From SCQX01 sp035720945 (GTDB lineage Bacteria; Pseudomonadota; Gammaproteobacteria; Burkholderiales; Burkholderiaceae_B): 40,874 bases of DNA. Position numbers and translations under genes: made by a program. Positions 7,573-16,471 of this stretch are shown here, in pieces. The stretch spans positions 1-40,874 of the forward strand of contig DASTNK010000125.1 of NCBI GenBank assembly GCA_035720945.1, written 5' to 3'. Position 1 is the stretch's first letter. The number at the start of each line of letters is the position of its first letter. The notes beneath the pieces were generated by a model. That model made no database searches. It saw only the letters and a program-made list of their open reading frames with translations, and was not told the DNA's origin.

Positions 7573-8846
7573 GCCAGAACCCCCGTCGTCAAGTGGCGTT
7601 CCGGCAGATTCAACCCCTGTGCGATGCGGTCGTAGTACCCCTGGACCACTGCATGGTAGCGTTGATCGCCCAACAGGAATGCGTCGTGGCCATGCGGCGC
7701 GTCGATCTCGGCATACGTGACGGGCCGCTGATTTTTCAGCAAGGCGCGCACGATCTCGCGCGAACACGACGGAGGGAAGCGCCAGTCGGTGGCGAACGAC
7801 ACCAGCAGGAAACCTGCCTGGACCTGGGCGAGCGCGCGGGCCAGGTTTCCGCCGCAAGCGCGCGCCGGATCGAAGTAATCCAGCGCCCGGGTCAACAGCA
7901 GATACGTGTTGGCATCGAAATAGCGCGAGAATTTCTCGCCCTGATGGCGCAGATACGACTCGACTTCGAATTCGATGCCATAACCGTAATGAAAGCCGCC
8001 GTCGGCCGCCGGCGCCCGCTGCGTGCGACCGAATTTCTCGGCCATGACCTCGTTGGACTGATACGTGATGTGTCCGACCATGCGCGCCACCGACAGGCCC
8101 CGAGTGGGCACCACACCGTGCGCGTAATAGTCGCCGCCATGGAAATCCTGGTCGGAGATGATGGCCCGCCGCGCAACCTCGTTGAAGCCAATGTTCTGGG
8201 CCGACAGCCGCGGCGTGCTGGCAATGACAATGCAATGCTCGACGCGTTCCGGGCAGGAAATGGCCCAGCTCAATGCCTGCATGCCGCCCAGCGACCCGCC
8301 CATCACGGCGGCGAACTTGTGTATACCCAGCCGGTCGGCCAGGCGGGCCTGCGCCCGCACCCAGTCTTCGACCGTGAGGACGGGAAACGCGGCCCCCCAG
8401 GGCTCGCCGGTGGCGGGATTGACGCTGGACGGTCCGGTGGAGCCAAAGCACGAGCCAATGTTGTTGACCCCGATGACAAAAAAGCGGGTGGTGTCGACCG
8501 CCTTGCCGGGCCCCACCATGTTGTCCCACCAGCCGATATCCTTGGGGTCGTGCGCCGACATGCCCGCCACATGATGGGAGGCATTCAGCGCGTGGCACAC
8601 CAGCACCGCATTGGTGCCGGCCGCATTGAGCGTGCCATAGGTTTCGACGGCCAGCTCGTAGCTGGGCAACACCTGGCCGCTGGCTAAAGCCAGGGGTTCA
8701 TCAAAGCGGATGATTTCCGGGGAAACGAGTCCGACCGAGCCGGGTGGAACCGACGCTTCATCAATAGGCGAGCCATGGTGAGGCGAAGCGAACGCGGTGG
8801 ACGTTGATGGGGAAGAATCGGCGGCGAAAGCGGAAGACGGGACCAT
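7569..8846 (-). CDS. metX: Homoserine O-acyltransferase (MetX)
   Basis: An alpha/beta-hydrolase-fold enzyme that acylates L-homoserine in the first committed step of methionine synthesis. The nucleophile elbow is GGSLGGMQALSW, the oxyanion region VCHALNASHHVAG, and the catalytic His lies in DAPHGHDAFL. With metW adjacent this is the proteobacterial MetX type; whether acetyl-CoA or succinyl-CoA is used cannot be decided by eye, and many proteobacterial MetX enzymes are succinyltransferases. The ATG at 8846 has an AGAGG ribosome site 6-7 bases upstream. The 425-residue length includes about 45 low-complexity N-terminal residues (Ser/Ala/Pro-rich) before the conserved domain, somewhat long for the family. 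Confidence 0.95.
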   Translation of the reverse strand: MVPSSAFAADSSPSTSTAFASPHHGSPIDEASVPPGSVGLVSPEIIRFDEPLALASGQVLPSYELAVETYGTLNAAGTNAVLVCHALNASHHVAGMSAHDPKDIGWWDNMVGPGKAVDTTRFFVIGVNNIGSCFGSTGPSSVNPATGEPWGAAFPVLTVEDWVRAQARLADRLGIHKFAAVMGGSLGGMQALSWAISCPERVEHCIVIASTPRLSAQNIGFNEVARRAIISDQDFHGGDYYAHGVVPTRGLSVARMVGHITYQSNEVMAEKFGRTQRAPAADGGFHYGYGIEFEVESYLRHQGEKFSRYFDANTYLLLTRALDYFDPARACGGNLARALAQVQAGFLLVSFATDWRFPPSCSREIVRALLKNQRPVTYAEIDAPHGHDAFLLGDQRYHAVVQGYYDRIAQGLNLPERHLTTGVLA

Positions 8847-9016
8847 ACGGACCTCTTTAGCTGGATTTATCAGGCGCCCGCAAGCAGATCAAGCAAATCG
8901 GCGCCACTATCGGAAGGCTTCATTCTAGCACCATCGATACGGAAATCGATGACGAATCCACCAGCCGGCACACTGGAAATCACAGACTTGTCCGGGCCGA
9001 TTTTACTGAAATGACC

Positions 9017-9041
9017 AAAATTGATAAATTCCATCAATTTT
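9017..9041. repeat. AT-rich perfect palindrome upstream of the LuxR-type HTH gene
   Basis: AAAATTGAT (9017-9025) and ATCAATTTT (9033-9041) are exact reverse complements separated by 7 bases. They lie between the divergent metX gene and the HTH gene starting at 9085. It could be an operator, or a weak terminator-like hairpin. The rest of the 8847-9084 gap holds nothing I recognise; no SAM riboswitch could be made out upstream of metX. Confidence 0.5.
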
Positions 9042-9084
9042 TATCATCATCAAAAAAACACGACCACCTGGGGATCCACAAACA

Positions 9085-9510
9085 ATGAAGCCGCTTACCG
9101 GAAGGGAAATCACCTGTCTGCACTGGGCATCCATGGGCAAGACCAGTTGGGAGATGGGGATGATCCTGGGTCTATCCGAACGCACCGTCAATTTCCATAT
9201 CATCAACGCGTGCAAGAAACTCAACGTGCGCGGACGCCAGGCAGCCATCACCTCCGCCTTGTGCGCCGGCTTGTTGCCCGTGGCTACCGAACCTTTGTCG
9301 AATCCAGGAATCGCGTGGCCTCCTGAGCCGGAAACCTTGCGGCGTCGGCCGTCACCATGGCCTCCACCAATGCCTGTGGCGTTACCCATACCGCCGCATG
9401 CAGTTCCGTCTGCTTATTCGTATCCGGCCCCTTCAGCGCGAAAGGCTTGCCAAATCCAGGAAGCACCTTCGGCACAGGCAGCTTCAGCCCGTGATAAAAA
9501 GATTCGATGA
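9085..9510 (+). CDS. Stand-alone LuxR/GerE-type helix-turn-helix protein
   Basis: The first 65 or so residues form a complete LuxR-type DNA-binding domain: LTGREITCLHWASMGKTSWE, then ILGLSERTVNFHIINACKKLNV, then RQAAITSALCAGLLP. In typical LuxR proteins this is only the C-terminal domain; here there is no sensor domain upstream in the frame. Beyond residue 70 the sequence becomes Pro/Ser-rich and runs antisense through the 3' part of the lipoprotein gene (227-base overlap), so that tail is probably read-through of a frame whose natural stop has been lost or moved. It is either a small solo regulator or a remnant of a larger LuxR gene. The ATG at 9085 has no strong ribosome site. Target unknown. 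Confidence 0.6.
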   Translation: MKPLTGREITCLHWASMGKTSWEMGMILGLSERTVNFHIINACKKLNVRGRQAAITSALCAGLLPVATEPLSNPGIAWPPEPETLRRRPSPWPPPMPVALPIPPHAVPSAYSYPAPSARKACQIQEAPSAQAASARDKKIR

Positions 9511-9793
9511 CTTGCCTGCCCATTTCGGTGCGCAAGGGGGCATCGGCCCGCAAGGCGTCGGGCAATGGGGCGACCCCCACGGCGAAAAGCGTGCCATTGA
9601 CCTCGGCCAGGAGGAAAGTCAGGGTGACATTGTGCCCCGCGAAATCGAGCGTGCGGGACTTGGCGATGGGCTTGTCCGGCAGTATCGACGACACCTCGCC
9701 TCCGGCCAGTGAAACCGTGCGCCAGTTGTAGTCGGGCGAGCATCCCGCCAACGGCACTGACAACGCCAGCGCCAACAACAGCCTGCCCCACAT
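9284..9793 (-). CDS. Hypothetical exported lipoprotein
   Basis: A 169-residue protein with a classic lipoprotein signal peptide: a hydrophobic stretch, then lipobox LAGC with Cys18 as the lipidation site. The mature part (from SPDYNWRTVSLAGGEVSSILPDKP) looks like a compact soluble domain tethered to a membrane on the periplasmic side. I do not recognise a family with a defined function. It is divergent from gshA (128 bases apart) and its 3' 227 bases overlap the opposite-strand HTH reading frame. The C-terminus (FPAQEATRFLDSTKVR) looks genuine, so the overlap is more likely an artefact of the HTH tail. Confidence 0.75.
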   Translation of the reverse strand: MWGRLLLALALSVPLAGCSPDYNWRTVSLAGGEVSSILPDKPIAKSRTLDFAGHNVTLTFLLAEVNGTLFAVGVAPLPDALRADAPLRTEMGRQVIESFYHGLKLPVPKVLPGFGKPFALKGPDTNKQTELHAAVWVTPQALVEAMVTADAARFPAQEATRFLDSTKVR

Positions 9794-9921
9794 GACGCCC
9801 TCCGTGTTTTGTTCGCGTTACGATACCACTCCGACCACGGGGACGCACCGAGGCTTCATTCTCCTATCGAGTAGAATTTCCAGCCAGGATTCGACAGACC
9901 CCATAAGGGAACGACCGCGCA

Positions 9922-11487
9922 ATGACATCAAGCACATCCAGCCTCGCATCGCTACGCGACCAGCCGTCGCTGTTCAAGAACATTTTGCGCGGCATAGAAA
10001 AAGAAGGCCTGCGCGTCGACGGCAAGGGCTTCTTGGCCGCCACGCCACATCCCCGCGCGTTCGGCTCGGCCCTCGCCAACCCGCACATCACGACCGACTA
10101 TTCCGAAGCGCTGCTGGAAATGATCACCGGCACGCACAACGGCGTGGAAGGCTTGCTGGAGGAACTGCACGACACCCATCGGTTCGTGGCCGCGAATCTT
10201 GCCGGGGAAATGGTCTGGAACCAGTCCATGCCGGCCCACCTGCCCGACGAGGCCGACATCCCCATCGCCTGGTATGGCACGTCCAACACCGGCATGCTCA
10301 AGCACGTGTATCGGCGCGGGCTGGCCGAACGCTACGGCAAGACGATGCAATGTATCGCCGGCCTGCACTACAACTTTTCGGTGCCGGACACGCTGTGGGA
10401 CCTGCTCGGAATAACCGGCGCGTCGGCCGAGGACCAGCGATCCAAGGGCTACCTGTCATTGATACGCAACTTCAATCGCTATTCGTGGTTGCTCATGTAC
10501 CTGTTCGGCTGCTCGCCGGCGGTCTCTGTGCGTTTTCTGCGTGGCATGCCAGGGCATACGCTGTCCCGGCTCGACGACGACACGTTATATCTGCCTCATG
10601 CCACCAGCCTGCGCATGAGCGATCTGGGCTACAAGAATGAGACCCAGTCCGAACTGCAGCTTTGCTACAACGACATCGAAACGTTCCTGACGCGGCTGTA
10701 CGATGCCGTCACCACGCCTTGGCCGCAGTATCAGGCCATCGGCACGCACCGCGACGGCGAGTGGATACAGCTCAACACCAACGTGCTGCAGATCGAGAAC
10801 GAATACTATTCCAGCATCCGCCCCAAGCGCGCCACGGGCCGCTGCGAGCGCCCGGTCACAGCGCTGGCGGCGCGCGGTGTGCAATACGTCGAGGTGCGAT
10901 GCCTGGATATCGATCCATTCGAAGCCGTGGGCATTTCGGCTCAGACCTGCCATTTCATGGACACGTTCCTGCTCTTCTGCGCGGCCGAGGAAAGCCCGTT
11001 CTTCCCCAACGGGGGGATCTGCACGACCAGTCACAACAATTTCGGACTTGTGGCGAAGGAAGGACGCCGGCCTGGCCTGACGCTCATCAACGAAGACACC
11101 CCGGTAGCCCTGTCGGACTGGGGCCGGGATATCCTCGACCGCATGCGGCCCTACGCCGAATTGCTCGATCACGCCCTGGGCGAGAACGGCCACGCGGCCG
11201 CCGTCGAGGCGCAGCGCCCCAAGATCCACGACACGGAGCAGACGCCGTCCGCCCGTCTCCTGCGGCTACTGCGCGATGAAGGCGTCAGCATGCATGACTT
11301 TTCGTTGCGGCAAAGCCGTCGGCACCATGAAGCGCTGCTGGCGACGCCCATCTCGGCGTCCCGGGCGAAAGTCTTCGAAGCCGCCGCCGCCCGCTCCGTT
11401 GAAGAACAAGCCCGCCTCGAACGCGGAGACACCGAGGACTTCGCGGCCTACGTCGCGCGCTATCACGCCGCGCTTAAACGGCCGTGA
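9922..11487 (+). CDS. gshA: Glutamate-cysteine ligase
   Basis: GshA joins glutamate and cysteine through the gamma-carboxyl with ATP, the first step of glutathione synthesis (cytoplasm). The protein is 521 residues, the usual size of the proteobacterial GshA family. Recognisable blocks are GIEKEGLRVDGKGFLAATPHP at the N-terminus (glutamate/ATP site), TDYSEALLEMITG, WYGTSNTGMLKHVYRRGLA, GLHYNFSVP and YVEVRCLDIDPF. The ATG at 9922 follows GGGAACG with loose spacing. The gene is convergent with the DinB-family gene, whose stop lies one base beyond. Note a gamma-glutamyltransferase elsewhere in the window (24918), acting on the products of this pathway. Confidence 0.96.
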   Translation: MTSSTSSLASLRDQPSLFKNILRGIEKEGLRVDGKGFLAATPHPRAFGSALANPHITTDYSEALLEMITGTHNGVEGLLEELHDTHRFVAANLAGEMVWNQSMPAHLPDEADIPIAWYGTSNTGMLKHVYRRGLAERYGKTMQCIAGLHYNFSVPDTLWDLLGITGASAEDQRSKGYLSLIRNFNRYSWLLMYLFGCSPAVSVRFLRGMPGHTLSRLDDDTLYLPHATSLRMSDLGYKNETQSELQLCYNDIETFLTRLYDAVTTPWPQYQAIGTHRDGEWIQLNTNVLQIENEYYSSIRPKRATGRCERPVTALAARGVQYVEVRCLDIDPFEAVGISAQTCHFMDTFLLFCAAEESPFFPNGGICTTSHNNFGLVAKEGRRPGLTLINEDTPVALSDWGRDILDRMRPYAELLDHALGENGHAAAVEAQRPKIHDTEQTPSARLLRLLRDEGVSMHDFSLRQSRRHHEALLATPISASRAKVFEAAAARSVEEQARLERGDTEDFAAYVARYHAALKRP

Positions 11488-11488
11488 C

Positions 11489-12022
11489 TCACACCTGGGG
11501 AATGAGCGCCAGCAGATCGGTCACCCCGACGTCCACGCCCGCCTGGAACAACAGCGTCGAAACCTGGCCGCGATGATGCGTCTGGTGGTTGAAGAAATGC
11601 AGGACAAGGCTGAAGAACAATCGGTTCGATTCGATACCTTTGGTGTTCTTGTAGCGCAGAGTCTGCTCCAGATCCGCATCGGTCACAGATCCCGCCCAGT
11701 CGCATACGGCATCGTCCAACATTTTGCGATGCTCCTCCAGCGCCGGGAAATCCGTGAACAACAAGGCGTCGAGCGATACTGGCATGGGCAGGGCACGGAT
11801 CGGATCGAGCGCGGGATAGCCCGCCGGATGTGTGGCAAAGCGCTTCAACCACAAGGTGTCGCCGACGACCAGATGATTGAGTGTGCCAAGAATGGATCCG
11901 AAAAACGCCTTTCTGTCGACGGCCAGATCTGACGAAGATAGTCGGCCCGCGGCCTCATAGGTGCGCTTGTTCATCCAGGCGTTGTAATCCGCCAGGAGCA
12001 CAACCTGCTCACACGATCTCAT
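11489..12022 (-). CDS. DinB family protein
   Basis: A 177-residue protein of the DinB/YfiT four-helix metalloenzyme superfamily. Visible family features are LLADYNAWMNKRTYEAA at the N-terminus, LGTLNHLVVGDTLWLKRF (first metal His) and LHFFNHQTHHRGQVSTLL, whose His residues complete the usual three-His metal site. Members are often thiol-dependent transferases or of unknown role, despite the DNA-damage name. The start is ATG at 12022, which has a GGAG ribosome site six bases upstream; a GTG at 12034 is the alternative. Its proximity to gshA is compatible with a low-molecular-weight-thiol-linked activity, but that is only an inference. Confidence 0.88.
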   Translation of the reverse strand: MRSCEQVVLLADYNAWMNKRTYEAAGRLSSSDLAVDRKAFFGSILGTLNHLVVGDTLWLKRFATHPAGYPALDPIRALPMPVSLDALLFTDFPALEEHRKMLDDAVCDWAGSVTDADLEQTLRYKNTKGIESNRLFFSLVLHFFNHQTHHRGQVSTLLFQAGVDVGVTDLLALIPQV

Positions 12023-12117
12023 GACTCGCTCCACAAGAGACGATGCCCCCCATGGTAACGCGACTGCGGACCGCGCCGGTTACACTTCGACAGCGGAAAC
12101 CCACCCCTTCACTCACC

Positions 12118-13551
12118 ATGAACAGCAACGAACACACAGCCATTCTTGCCGTCGACCTGGGTTCGACACGGCTGAAAGCGGCGTGGGTCGGGCCCGACGG
12201 TCGATTGGGCCCGGTCGCGCACACCGAATCGCCCATTCGCTCGTCCGCGCGGCGGGCCGAAGCCATCTGGAAGGGCGTCACCGCCCTCATCGGCGACCTC
12301 CTGCGATCGCCCGAGGCGCCAGACCGCATCCTGGCCGTGGCGTTGACTGGCGTCACGCGGTCGCACGTATTTCTGGACAAGGATGGCAGTGTGCTGGGCC
12401 CGGTGGTGTTTTGGGATGATCCGTACGGCGAAGACCGGGCCACCGAAGTGGCCGCCGCCTACAGGTCGCCCGATGACACCACCGGCTATGGCGCGTTCCA
12501 CCCTCTTGCCCGATTGGCGCAATTCCGGCTCGACTGCGGCAAGGCCCCCGCCGCCATGGTCGAGTTGAAGGACTGGTTGAACTTCCGGCTGACTGGCCGC
12601 CTGGCGACGGATTCGGTGGCGCACGGGCGCATCCAGTCGGGCATGGCCAACGCTCCGAGCGCAACCCAGGTTCTCGCCCAGCTGGAATTCCCGGCATCGG
12701 TCATCCCCCCGCCAATGGCGCCGCATGCCAGACTGGGCACGGTGCTGACTCTCGATGACCGTCGGCTCCGAAAGCTGGCCGGCGTACCCGTCGCGACCAG
12801 CAGTTTCGACAGCTGGTGCTCCACACTGGGCATGGGGGCGGTGGTCGACGGCGGCGTCTATGACATCTCGGGAACCACCGAGGTCATGGGCCTGCTCGGT
12901 TCAGAACCCCGCACCGTGCCAGGAATGGTCTGCATGCCCTGGACACCGGCGCTTTGGCACACCGGGGGGCCGTGCCAGACAGGGCTGGGGACGCTTGCCT
13001 GGTTCGCCCGCGCCTTCCTCGACAGGGATGATCCCGCAGCCACGCTTGAAGCCGCCCAGGCCGCGCCGTCGCAGGACCCGCCCGTCTGCCTCCCTTATCC
13101 ATCCGGAGAACGCATGCCGTGGTGGAACGCCAATTTGTCCGCCAGCTTTCACTCAGTGCGGACGCATCACACCCGCAGCGACCTCGCCCGCGCCGTCGTC
13201 GAAGGGCTTGCCCTGGCGCATCGTCTGGCCCTGGACAAAGCGGGCGCTTTCGACGCAGGCACGATCATCCGCATGGGCGGTGGCGGCACATCCCTTCCGC
13301 ACTGGTGCCAGACCCGGGCTGATGCGTTCGGCGTTCCCATCGCTCTGGGCGCGAACCCGGAATCGGCGCTGGTGGGCGCGGCGCTGGCCGCAGGCGTCGC
13401 CGTTGGGTATCATTCCGATCTGTCGGCTACGCAAGACGCCGTCAACCAGCATAACGTCCTGATACACCCCGATCCGGGCCGTATGCGCTACTTTGATTCC
13501 AGAGCGGCGACTTTCGCGATGCTTCTGGACCAGACGCTCGCCTCGACATGA
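12118..13551 (+). CDS. FGGY-family carbohydrate kinase
   Basis: A 477-residue sugar kinase of the FGGY family (xylulokinase, gluconokinase and relatives), phosphorylating an imported sugar with ATP. The N-terminal phosphate-binding loop is LAVDLGSTRLKAAWV; GPVVFWDDPYGEDRA holds the substrate/catalytic Asp region; SGTTEVMGLL and the C-terminal ATP motif IRMGGGGTSLPHW are typical. The start at 12118 is the ATG directly before the conserved loop. It is the first gene of a four-gene operon with an ABC importer, implying that it phosphorylates the imported sugar. The family resemblance does not fix the substrate (ketopentose or polyol derivative possible). Confidence 0.88.
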   Translation: MNSNEHTAILAVDLGSTRLKAAWVGPDGRLGPVAHTESPIRSSARRAEAIWKGVTALIGDLLRSPEAPDRILAVALTGVTRSHVFLDKDGSVLGPVVFWDDPYGEDRATEVAAAYRSPDDTTGYGAFHPLARLAQFRLDCGKAPAAMVELKDWLNFRLTGRLATDSVAHGRIQSGMANAPSATQVLAQLEFPASVIPPPMAPHARLGTVLTLDDRRLRKLAGVPVATSSFDSWCSTLGMGAVVDGGVYDISGTTEVMGLLGSEPRTVPGMVCMPWTPALWHTGGPCQTGLGTLAWFARAFLDRDDPAATLEAAQAAPSQDPPVCLPYPSGERMPWWNANLSASFHSVRTHHTRSDLARAVVEGLALAHRLALDKAGAFDAGTIIRMGGGGTSLPHWCQTRADAFGVPIALGANPESALVGAALAAGVAVGYHSDLSATQDAVNQHNVLIHPDPGRMRYFDSRAATFAMLLDQTLAST

Positions 13552-13600
13552 CCTGTTCCAAGACCGACTCATCAGCCACCCCGGATTGGGCCATTCAAGC

Positions 13601-14557
13601 ATGACCGGCGCCACCCCACGCCTATGGCTCGAACGCTATGGAACCTGCGCGGCCGGTGCCATCCTGTTCCTGTTCTTCGCGCTGTTCGCCCCCAACTTCC
13701 TGGCCCTGCAGAACCTCGCCAACATCGTCGAACGCATCAGCTTCATGGCCATACTGGGCATGGGTTTCGCGCTGGCCCTGCTGGTGGCTGAACTCGATCT
13801 GTCGTTCGCCAATATCTGCAGCCTGGCCGCCGTGGTGGTGGGTTGGCTGGTGCACACCGGCCACGCACCGGCCGTCGCGGTGCTGGCCGGCCTGGCCGTG
13901 GGCGCTGGCGCGGGGGTGTTGAATGGCCTGCTGGTCACCGTCCTGCGCGTGCCATCGCTCATCGCCACGCTGGCCACGGCATCCATCGCCAACGGCTTCG
14001 CCTTCATGATCACGCAGGGCGTGGCCCTGGTCGGACAGTGGGATCCGCGTTTCCTCTGGATCGGGCGTGGCACGGTGTTCGGCATTCCGGCCCTGATTTT
14101 CTGGCTGATAGTGGTCGGTGTAGCCACGCTTTTCCTGCTGAAGCAGACGCGGCTGGGCTTCCGCATGCTGGCCGCGGGCGAGGCCAGTGAGGCGACGCGG
14201 TTGGCCGGGGTCAACGTGCGCCGCATCAAGATCATCGGCCTGGCGCTGTCGGGGCTGGCGGCCGGCATCACCGCCGTGCTCATGACGTCCAACCTGGCCT
14301 CGGCCTCGCCCGATTCCGCCGGCGACCTGATGCTGACATCCATCGCCGCCGTGCTGCTGGGCATGACCATGTTCGAACCGGGGCGCCCCAACGTGCCGGG
14401 CACCCTGATCGGCGCCATCATCATCGGCATGCTGGGCAACGGCCTGGTGCTGCTGGGGGTGCAGTACTACGTGCAGGACATTCTGCTGGGCGTGATCATC
14501 GTGGCGTCCGTCGCGTTTTCATCGTCCGTGCTCAAGAAGGCCGCTTTTTCCGTATGA
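13601..14557 (+). CDS. Sugar-type ABC transporter permease (RbsC/FrcC-like)
   Basis: A 318-residue polytopic inner-membrane protein of the branched-chain/ribose permease family (BPD_transp_2). About eight to ten hydrophobic helices are visible, along with the family loop GFRMLAAGEASEATRLAGVNVRRIKIIGLALSG, which couples to the ATPase. It follows the kinase by 49 bases and is followed by the binding protein and the ATPase. The ATG at 13601 starts directly before the first helix; an upstream reading from 13493 overlaps the kinase and is rejected. Presumably a homodimer in the importer. Confidence 0.92.
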   Translation: MTGATPRLWLERYGTCAAGAILFLFFALFAPNFLALQNLANIVERISFMAILGMGFALALLVAELDLSFANICSLAAVVVGWLVHTGHAPAVAVLAGLAVGAGAGVLNGLLVTVLRVPSLIATLATASIANGFAFMITQGVALVGQWDPRFLWIGRGTVFGIPALIFWLIVVGVATLFLLKQTRLGFRMLAAGEASEATRLAGVNVRRIKIIGLALSGLAAGITAVLMTSNLASASPDSAGDLMLTSIAAVLLGMTMFEPGRPNVPGTLIGAIIIGMLGNGLVLLGVQYYVQDILLGVIIVASVAFSSSVLKKAAFSV

Positions 14558-14670
14558 CGCACATTATTCCCTTATAAACCCAACTCTTTCCCACATCAGC
14601 CTCATCCCTCTACAAGTCAGTTCAAACATATCATTCGAACAACGCCACCAATTTCGCCAAGGGGAACACC

Positions 14671-15624
14671 ATGACCACTTTCCTGCGCCGCCTCGCCGCG
14701 GCGATGATCCTGCTGCTCGGCTTCGCCGGGGCGGCGCAAAGCGCGCCGACCCTGGACATCATCGGCTTCCAGATGTCGTCCGAGACGCACGCCCGGGTGG
14801 TCAACGCGGCGGCCGCCGCCGCGCGGGCCCAGGGTTGGAACGTGCAGATATTGAACAGCAAGGGCGACATGCCCACCCACATCCAGCAATTGCAGACCGC
14901 GATACAGTCCAAACCCACCGGCATCATCGTCGCCATGGGCAAGCCGCTCCAGGCCGAGGAGCAGTTCAAGGCGGCCAAGGCGGCGGGCATCCCGGTCGTC
15001 ACGGTCATGAGCGGCGCGAGCCCCTATGTGTTGTTCGACATCGCCGTCAATGAATACTCGGCCGGCGCCAAGGCCGCGCTGTTCCTCATGGACCACCTGA
15101 ACTACCGTGGCAACATCCTCACGGAACGGTATGAAGGCAATACCGGCACCCGCATCCGCGGCAAGATCCTCGATGTCGTGCTCAGCGAAAACCCGGCCGT
15201 GAAGGTCATCGGTTCGCACACCATGGCCCGCGCCGCGTCCTGGCGCAACGACGTCAAAGCCGGCATGAGCGCGTTGCTGCTCAAAAACCAGGGCAAGGTC
15301 GACGGCATCTGGGCCTCGTTCGATGGCCAGGCCTACATCATCGACGACCTGCTGCAACAGCAAGGCGCGAAGAAGGGCCATCCCATCCTGGTCAGCATCG
15401 ATGGCGGCGCCGAATCCTACCGGCGTATCGCCGATCCGAAATCCCTGATGATGGCGACCGTGGCCATTCCGTTTGAAAAAATGGGCATCAAAGCGTTCGA
15501 CATCATCGATCGCGTCGCCATCAAGAAGGAATCCAAGGAAAGCATCCACCACGGTCCGTACATCTACATGGATGCCGAGCTCGTGGACGCCGCCAACGTC
15601 GCCCAATACCTGAAGAAGCCCTGA
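14671..15624 (+). CDS. Periplasmic sugar-binding protein of ABC importer (RbsB-like)
   Basis: A 317-residue substrate-binding protein of the type I periplasmic (ribose-binding) family. The signal peptide is visible, with a hydrophobic run ending AAQSA and mature start near PTLDIIGFQ. Family features are the two-lobe pattern IGFQMSSETHARVVN, SKPTGIIVAMGKP, IPVVTVMSG, DGIWASFDGQA and HPILVSIDGG. A good Shine-Dalgarno, AAGGGGA, precedes the ATG. It is encoded between permease and ATPase, the order permease-SBP-ATPase being less usual than SBP-first. The ligand cannot be deduced, though the FGGY kinase suggests a sugar or polyol. Confidence 0.92.
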   Translation: MTTFLRRLAAAMILLLGFAGAAQSAPTLDIIGFQMSSETHARVVNAAAAAARAQGWNVQILNSKGDMPTHIQQLQTAIQSKPTGIIVAMGKPLQAEEQFKAAKAAGIPVVTVMSGASPYVLFDIAVNEYSAGAKAALFLMDHLNYRGNILTERYEGNTGTRIRGKILDVVLSENPAVKVIGSHTMARAASWRNDVKAGMSALLLKNQGKVDGIWASFDGQAYIIDDLLQQQGAKKGHPILVSIDGGAESYRRIADPKSLMMATVAIPFEKMGIKAFDIIDRVAIKKESKESIHHGPYIYMDAELVDAANVAQYLKKP

Positions 15625-15627
15625 CGC

Positions 15628-16377
15628 GTGACGCCCGTTCTCGAACTCCACGGCCTGGCCAAGCGCTACGGCGCGGTCGATGCCCTGAAAGGGGTGGACC
15701 TCACTGTGCATGAGGGCGAGGTTCTGGCCATCTGTGGCGACAATGGGGCCGGCAAGAGCACGCTGATCAAGGTCGTCGCCGGCGCTCATCCGCGTTCGGC
15801 GGGTGCCATGCGCTTGTCGGGGCGCGACGTGCAGTGGCGCTCGCCGCATGACGCGCTGGTCAACGGCGTGGCCACCATTTATCAGGATCTTGCCCTGGCC
15901 GCGCGGTTGAGCATCTGGCAGAACATCTTCATCGGCTCGGAGCTTCGCCGCCGCATCGCACCGGGCTGTCTGTTGCTCGACAAGAAGGCCATGCGCACGC
16001 AGGCCGCCGGCTACCTGAGGCAGTTGAACCAGACCATTGACGATGTGGATCGGCCGGTGTCGGACTTCTCGGGCGGCCAGCGCCAGGCCGTCGCCATCGC
16101 CCGCGCGCTGCGCTGGAAGGCGAAACTGGTCATCATGGACGAACCCACTGCGGCGTTGGGGGTGAAGGAAACCGCCGAGGTCCTGGCGCTTATTGGCCAG
16201 TTAAAGACGCAAGGCGTGACGGTGCTGCTCATCAGTCACAACATGGAAGACGTGGTGCGCGTCGCTGATCGTGTGGTCATACTGAAGGCGGGTCGAGCCG
16301 TGGCGGGGGGCCCGACGGCGGGCGTGTCGCCCACCAGCCTGGCCCAGGCCATCATCACCGGGTGCTGGCCGGGGTGA
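15628..16377 (+). CDS. Sugar-type ABC transporter ATPase, single nucleotide-binding domain
   Basis: A 249-residue ABC ATPase energising the importer. Walker A GDNGAGKSTLIKVVAG, signature DFSGGQRQAVAIARAL and Walker B LVIMDEPTAAL are all intact, followed by the H-loop region LLISHNMEDV. Most ribose-type importers use a fused two-domain ATPase of about 500 residues; this one has a single domain, like the FrcA type, so it would work as a homodimer. The start is GTG at 15628, four bases after the stop of the binding-protein gene. It is the last gene of the operon and is followed by the long inverted repeat at 16472. Confidence 0.93.
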   Translation: MTPVLELHGLAKRYGAVDALKGVDLTVHEGEVLAICGDNGAGKSTLIKVVAGAHPRSAGAMRLSGRDVQWRSPHDALVNGVATIYQDLALAARLSIWQNIFIGSELRRRIAPGCLLLDKKAMRTQAAGYLRQLNQTIDDVDRPVSDFSGGQRQAVAIARALRWKAKLVIMDEPTAALGVKETAEVLALIGQLKTQGVTVLLISHNMEDVVRVADRVVILKAGRAVAGGPTAGVSPTSLAQAIITGCWPG

Positions 16378-16471
16378 TTCTGCCAAGGATCCTCGGAACA
16401 AGTCGAGCGGCAAACAGCCCTGAACCACAGATGCATGGGGCACGATGACTTGTTCCTGGGGTTCTTAAGAC

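Noticed and set aside
6934..8598. A 554-codon minus-strand frame running through metX into metW, as if a fusion protein
   Set aside because: Only the last 212 codons match MetW; the first part is an off-frame reading of metX. The ATGA overlap shows two separate genes.
7455..8687. A 410-codon plus-strand frame
   Set aside because: Antisense shadow of metX and metW with no recognisable domain.
8847..9016. A SAM-sensing riboswitch upstream of metX
   Set aside because: No recognisable riboswitch core or paired terminator could be made out by eye.
14617..15849. A 410-codon minus-strand frame
   Set aside because: Antisense shadow of the sugar-binding protein and ATPase genes.
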